Shown here one piece after another: positions 59,101-64,000 of a stretch of DNA of 64,000 nucleotides. The stretch is taken from positions 11,298,501 to 11,362,500 of the forward strand of contig JAHQIY010000001.1 of the NCBI GenBank assembly GCA_019054805.1, written 5' to 3'. The notes beneath the pieces were generated by a model. That model saw nothing but the letters and a program-made list of their open reading frames with translations. It did no database searches and was not told the origin of the DNA. The stretch comes from Brachionus manjavacas. Taxonomy: Eukaryota > Rotifera > Eurotatoria > Ploima > Brachionidae. The stretch's first letter is position 1. Each line of letters begins with the position of its first letter. The position numbers were made by a program, and so were the translations under genes.

Positions 59101-59439
59101 AAAGGATTCTCAGATTAATTTTCTATTTTCTTGTTTTTTGCTGCATTTTTTTCGAAATTATGTCAAACGTCTCATTTTTAATTTATTTAATATTGTTTAG
59201 CTAAATTAAAAGAAGTAAAATTTTAAAGCAATTTATTTAAATTTTAATTTTTCTGGAAATTCTAAAATTAAAAACATGTTAACAAATAATGTCTTATTTT
59301 TTTAGAATATGGTTATTTGTGTTTTCATGACTGAAAAAATATTTTTTTTTTTAATCATTTAAACTTGATAAGTTAAAAAATTATTCTAAGTAAACAAAAA
59401 ATAGAATCAAATTAAAGTACAACTTGAAATTATCTGGAG
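59101..59439. other. AT-rich spacer
   Basis: Nothing recognised. Confidence 0.3.
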
Positions 59440-59596
59440 AAAAAAGAAAAATTGAAAATTATTATTCAAAATTTTTATTATTATCAAAAATAACTTGAAT
59501 GGGTTTAACGAATAAACGCGAACATCCAAGATACTTCTATTTTATTTCGAGAAAATACTTATTTTATCTTATTTAAAAAAGTCAATATGCACTCCC

Positions 59597-59639
59597 TTCC
59601 TTCTAGAATTCACTAGAATGGCATAACTTTCATATAAAA
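59597..59639 (+). promoter_or_regulatory. Heat-shock element and TATA box of small HSP copy 2
   Basis: The heat-shock element at 59597-59619 and TATAAAA at 59633-59639 are identical to those of copy 1, so this copy should also be heat-inducible. Confidence 0.7.
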
Positions 59640-59718
59640 CACTGTTGAAGATTCAATTTTTTAAACTATTATTTTACTTTAAGTAATTAATTGAAAATTG
59701 AAATAAAGAATTTCCAAA

Positions 59719-60544
59719 ATGTCATTGATTCCTCATGTATTTCCGAGATCAATGTTTGACATGGATCTTTGGTCACGACCCCATAGTCTTGGTTTTGGTC
59801 CATCGACATTGGATTTGTTCGATCCATTCGATGAATTGGACCACATGATGGGCCGAAATTTAATGTGGCTAAATAGACCAGAATTTTTTAATGACTTTTT
59901 GCCATCTGAGCCAAAAGTGCCACAAAAATACCGAATCAAAGTTGATTGCAGAGGCTACTCGGCCGACTCTTTGAAAGTCAAAGTGTCAGATGACAAACAA
60001 AAAGTTGGTTGTGAGTGGAAAAGAAGGCGAGAATAGATCAGACGATGACGATTATCACATAAGAGAATTCAAAAAGAGCTACAAATTACCACCCAATGCT
60101 GAAGTGGATAAAATGGTGAGCTTCTTGGCTTCTAATGGTCAACTGGTCATAGAACTGCCATTGAAAATAGACAAGCAACAAGCTATTCTAAACAAGGAAG
60201 ACTATTTTCCTCGGGTAGTTGACAATCAAAATGGTGGAAAGCAAGTAGAAATGAATTTTTCTGTACCAAATCACATAGATCCGTCCAAAGTCAAAGTTAC
60301 TTGCAAGGACCGTGATGTGATTATTCAAGCAGAAGACAAACAAGAAAGACCAGACGGCATTTCTCAAATGAGCTATTATCGACGCACAACACTGCCTGAA
60401 AATACCGATTTCAATTCATTAAAATGTCATTTTGACAAAAATATGCTTTCATTGAAGGCTGATTTGAATAGTGACTTTAAGAGCTCACATCGTCAAATAC
60501 CAATTGAGATAAACAATGCTCAAAAATCAGTAGAAAATAAGTAA
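59719..60544 (+). pseudogene. Frameshifted duplicate of the two-ACD small HSP
   Basis: This is nearly identical to 42930-43754. I count four differences in the coding stretch: Glu59 to Asp, one extra A in the A-run at 59999-60003, and two silent changes. The extra A shifts the frame after DDKQK (residue 95), so the first frame ends at 60036 after a short foreign tail. The rest of the second half of ACD1 and all of ACD2 stay open in another frame (59990-60544). The product would be a truncated N-terminal fragment. A sequencing or assembly error in the homopolymer is the main alternative, in which case this is a second functional gene. Confidence 0.85.
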
Positions 60545-60600
60545 TTTAAAGATTTAGTTCTTTTTTATGTCATTTTTAACTTATTTTAATAAAATTTAAA

Positions 60601-61475
60601 AAAAAAATAATTTAAAAATTAAAGACTTTCTGCTTACTCAGAAATTTTATTTGCGTTGAAATTTTATTTTTTTTATAAAAACTAAAACTTTACTAAAATA
60701 TCCCAAATTAAAAGGCTTTTTAAATTTCCATGATCTTTTTCATCAAAATCATACAAAATCTTTTGACATAGCAAACTACTAAACCTATCGTTGCTATTAG
60801 AAAAGATTTTGTAATGATTCTTAAAAAAATGCGTGATATTGAAAAAATCTTAAAGGTTTTTGTAATTGAATAGAATAGAATTTGATAGACGATTAGAATA
60901 CACTACAAATTTAAAAATTACAATTAAATTTTTAAAAAATTTAATCTGAATTTCACTTCAACACATGTTTAAACTTATTGCTGAACGAATTTTAACTAAA
61001 CTGGTAATTTTTGAGTCTCTCAATACATTTTTCCTTATCATATTTATTCAATTTATATTTTTGTTCCTTTAATTTTTTTCATTTTTTTTTGACAATTTAC
61101 TCTCATAGAATTGACCTTTTTTTATACCTGAGTCGAAACATGTAAAATATATATTATTTAAACTTCAATCAAAAGCACATTCAAATATTATTTCTTTTCA
61201 TCTGTACTTATCTAATTATTTGTTAGATTCTTTGAAATTTAAAATTCATTGACATTAACTTTTTGAGCATTTTATTTAATAATAAAAAAATTTTAATACT
61301 TTATTCAATTATTGGCTAATCATTTTTGACATTCGATTGACAAAAAATTCAAATAAATATTCAAAATTATACAAAAAAAGTGAATAAAATTAATAAAGGG
61401 CCAAAATTTGATGGCTAAAATTCCAAAACCAAGAAAAACAAACTAATTAAAATAAAAAAATAAATAAATTTGATT
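60601..61475. other. AT-rich spacer between convergent genes
   Basis: No gene is visible. It separates the plus-strand small HSP copy from the minus-strand ABC transporter. Confidence 0.4.
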
Positions 61476-63189
61476 TCATAGATCTTTAAGATTGATGTGA
61501 ACTTCATTCTGTTCACTGTTGTATGCTGAATTGTTATAAACCACATCAGTTTTTATTCTTTTGTTAGGATTAGCTACTAATTTGTTAGCATCAACCATTT
61601 CAGATTGAGTTTTTGCAAATGTTAGAAACACTTGCTCCAAAGTAGTCTGAGATAAAGCGTAAGTCTCGAGACTTAGTGCCTGCTTATTAGTTTCGATTAA
61701 TTCGAAAATTTTGGCAATACTATAATTGGTTTCACTATCAATCAAAATCTGATAGAACAAAGTTTGCTGCTGTCTATCCTTAAGAGCTGCATTCGGTATA
61801 TTTTCTTGTACAAAATGTTCAACTTTTTTCACCAATAAATCCACACTTGAATCGTTCATTGAGGGAATTGTTTTACACTTAAGAATTAGAGAGTACCCTT
61901 TGCCAAATTTGCTCTTTAATTGTTGGACATTGCCGAAACACTGGAACTGACCACCTACCATGATACCAAGTTTGGTGCACAAGGCCTCGCATTCTTCCAT
62001 ACTATGAGTGGTCAACAATACTGTAATGCCCATGTCTCGAGCATGTTTGATCACGTTCCATAAGTATCTTCTTGCTACTGGGTCCATGCCAGACGTTGGC
62101 TCGTCCAATATCACAATTTTTGGTTTTCCAATGAACGATATTGCAGAACTAACTTTACGCTTATTTCCACCACTTAATTTTTGTTTTTTTTTTTTCATTT
62201 AATAAAATCTTCTCAATTAACTTAATTTTGAAATTGAATTAAAATTTTTAAGAGGCTACAATATTCAGAGAATGGCCAAATTAAAATCGAAATTATTTTT
62301 TGTAAATTTTTTTTAGCTTATTATCTTTTAAATTATATTCGATTGATATTTTTCGCAATAAAAATTTAGTCCAATTTAAAAATTCAATTCAATTTACATT
62401 AAAATATAAAAATAATTTTTGTTACCTTAAATTTTGGACCAATTTATTTTTGAATTCAGTTAATTTGAAAGCATAAATGAATTCTTCGACTGTTCTTTTT
62501 ACTCTCGATCCTTTGATGCCTCTTAAGTTGGCAAAAAGAGTCAAGGCTTGATTAACTGTTAAAAACTCTGGTAAATATTCCTAAATTAACAAAAAATTAA
62601 ATATTATATTAAATTTTAATTTAGATAAAAAATACAAATTGTGGACAGTAGCCTAAACTACGAATAGCCTTAAGTTTTTCAGAGTCGATGTCAAATCCAT
62701 TAACGTAAGCGTGACCACCAGTTGCCTTCTGTTCACCGGTGATAATTTCTATAGTAGTAGTTTTTCCAGCGCCGTTTAAACCCAACAGACCAAAACATTC
62801 GCCAGATTCTACTCCAAAAGACAGATCATCAACAGCTGCAAAACGTTGTCCTCCTTTTTTAAATTCTTTTCTCAAGTTTCGCACTATTAATGGTTCTCTG
62901 TGAATTAGCTGATTTATATTTGATCTGTCAATTCGTTCCGATTCAGCTCTTACGTCTTCTTCAAGCTTGATAAAAAAAATTAACTATAGTTTAAAAAAAT
63001 ACTTTTAAATTACTTCAATATTATTTTTATTAGTCGTCTTTTTTGAATAGAATAAATTTTTTAAGTATTTGTCTTCGCGTATAAAAATATTTGCCAGTGC
63101 TATCAAAATAAAACTCAAATTCAAAAGAATAATTTTTCCAATTCCAGGGTCATTGAAATCAAAGCCTTTGTTGTTAATGTCCAAATTTT
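61476..63189 (-). CDS. ABCA: ABC transporter, ABCA family, C-terminal half (second NBD)
   Basis: Four exons are visible: 63189-63014, 62965-62636, 62580-62426 and 62172-61476, with introns of 48, 55 and 253 bp. They encode about 451 residues of the C-terminal part. In order there is a membrane segment (KIILLNLSFILIALANIFI), a linker (LEEDVRAESERIDRS), and NBD2 with Walker A GLNGAGKTT, the Q-loop GYCPQ, and the signature LSGGN. Walker B ILDEPTSGMDP and the H-loop TTHSMEECEAL follow. The signature Ser codon is split between exons 3 and 4 (AG/T). After the NBD comes the ABCA-type C-terminal region. It is probably an ATP-driven lipid transporter or flippase. The 5' part continues beyond the window end. 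Confidence 0.9.
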
Positions 63190-64000
63190 CTAAATAAATT
63201 TTTTTAATTTAGTCTTAAAAATTACAGTACTATTTTACTGTGAACAGTCGCCGGTAATTATAAGTAAATTTAAAAAAGCCAAAAAATAAATCCTTTTAGC
63301 ACTTTACTTGAATTTTGTAGATTTAATTACTTTTTAAGCTTTTTTCAATAAAAACAATTTACGCAAATTTTCGTAGATTCACACTTTTTACATTAAAAAA
63401 AATGGTAAAAAAGTTAACTTTTCGTAACATTGTTATGGATGTATTAATTGCTTATGATTAACCTATTTAATATTTATATTTATTACTATAAAAGTGGTGT
63501 GATTCTCCTCTAAATGTAAATTAATAGTAATCTAAAAAAACCGAAGTGAAAATTCATCAAATTGACTATTTAAAGTAATTATTCTTAAATAATCTTAATC
63601 GAAATCTATAAATAAATGTTTTTTATAAATTTTAGGTTTTTAAATAAATAAAAAATAAAAAAGGGAATTCCCATTATTATATAAAGGAAAGGTGAATAGT
63701 CAGATCATTAGAATGATCTTCAATTTAAAAACTTTTAAAAGTTTACTGAGTTACTGAAAAGTTTACTTTTTTGCATAATTTTTTACTTTTCTTTTATCTT
63801 TTTTTACCATTTTTTCTGTAAAAAAGTGTACATTTACGAAAATATATGTTAAATTACCGTCAACTATCATATCAAATCAATATTTATCATATAAAAATAT
63901 TTTTATTTTTTACCAAAATCTTCGTTTAGGAAACTTTACAGTTAAAAAAAGTAAATTTATAACAATTTAAAGTCAATTTTGACAAAATTAAAATGCTAAT
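63190..64000. other. Probable ABCA intron with ACGTAA/TTACCATTTTT repeat words
   Basis: No further exon is identified before the window end, so this is probably a long intron (at least 800 bp). It holds words such as TTTTCGTAGATT, TTTTTTACCATTTTTTCTG and TTACGAAAATA that resemble 17840-18540, suggesting a dispersed element inside the gene. Confidence 0.4.

Larger units (their letters stand above)
59440..60600 (+). repeat. Segmental duplication, copy 2 (small HSP with flanks)
   Basis: This repeats 42650-43810 in the same orientation about 16.8 kb away, including the promoter and 3' end. Homology fades before about 59440 and after about 60600. Confidence 0.85.

Noticed and set aside
59990-60544. 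Independent 184-codon small-HSP gene starting inside copy 2
   Set aside because: It is only the downstream frame of the frameshifted duplicate; its ATG arises from the shifted reading of the copy-1 sequence.
62184-62198. Met-Lys-Lys-Lys-Lys start of the ABC transporter last exon
   Set aside because: It lies in the intron. The frame is preceded by a stop, and splicing at TTAAG (exon start 62172) gives an exact LSGGN motif.

Overview
This window is nuclear DNA from an invertebrate animal. It is extremely AT-rich between genes. It carries a Hox gene, a DEG/ENaC channel, a two-domain FKBP, an animal-type topoisomerase II, a smoothelin-like protein, an ABCA transporter and a PTB-domain protein. 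Introns are tiny: most of those resolved are 46-58 bp, with a few of 71-341 bp. Tiny introns, very low GC, truncated LINEs with microsatellite tails, and a protostome-like gene set suggest a compact, AT-rich protostome. My best guess is a monogonont rotifer such as Brachionus. That guess is inference from general features, not a sequence match.

Layout. 0-10 kb: a small TAZ2+KIX protein, LINE and DNA-transposon debris, a 250-bp-armed inverted repeat, a one-finger C2H2 ORF, a Tyr-rich secreted protein, and an FKBP4/5-like immunophilin on the minus strand. 12.8-17.5 kb: TOP2, with the first of its two exons only 202 bp long. 17.5-20.5 kb: no gene; palindromic ACGTAAATTTACGT motifs and a Penelope-like terminus. 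20.6-21.3 kb: a three-exon Hox gene (minus). 23.6-25.1 kb: a single-exon DEG/ENaC channel. 25.9-34.0 kb: a graveyard of nested retroelements and transposons, including a LINE between 68-bp direct repeats and a LINE inside a transposase-like pseudogene. 34.5-36.1 kb: a nine-exon smoothelin-like gene (minus). 37.7-40.6 kb: more LINEs, including the best-preserved RT. 42.6-45.4 kb: a heat-shock-regulated two-ACD small HSP and a secreted PAN/LamG protein. 45.8-49.2 kb: palindromic elements and LINE remains. 52.5-55.0 kb: an intronless PTB protein. 57.2 kb: an orphan ORF. 58.2-59.1 kb: a hAT-like relic. 59.4-60.6 kb: a second, frameshifted copy of the small HSP. 61.5-63.2 kb to the window end: the 3' half of an ABCA transporter (minus).

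The genes do not form one pathway. FKBP4/5 (an Hsp90 co-chaperone type) and the small HSPs are both protein-homeostasis genes, but they lie far apart and I see no sign of shared regulation beyond the heat-shock elements at the small HSPs. Exon joins below were made by eye from GT/AG sites, reading frame and family resemblance, so transcript data should override them.

No single spectacular new system stands out. The most unusual items are the compact TAZ2-KIX protein without an acetyltransferase, the near-identical small-HSP duplicate with a one-base frameshift, the intron inside the Hox homeodomain, and the LINE families that end in (ACT)n tails.
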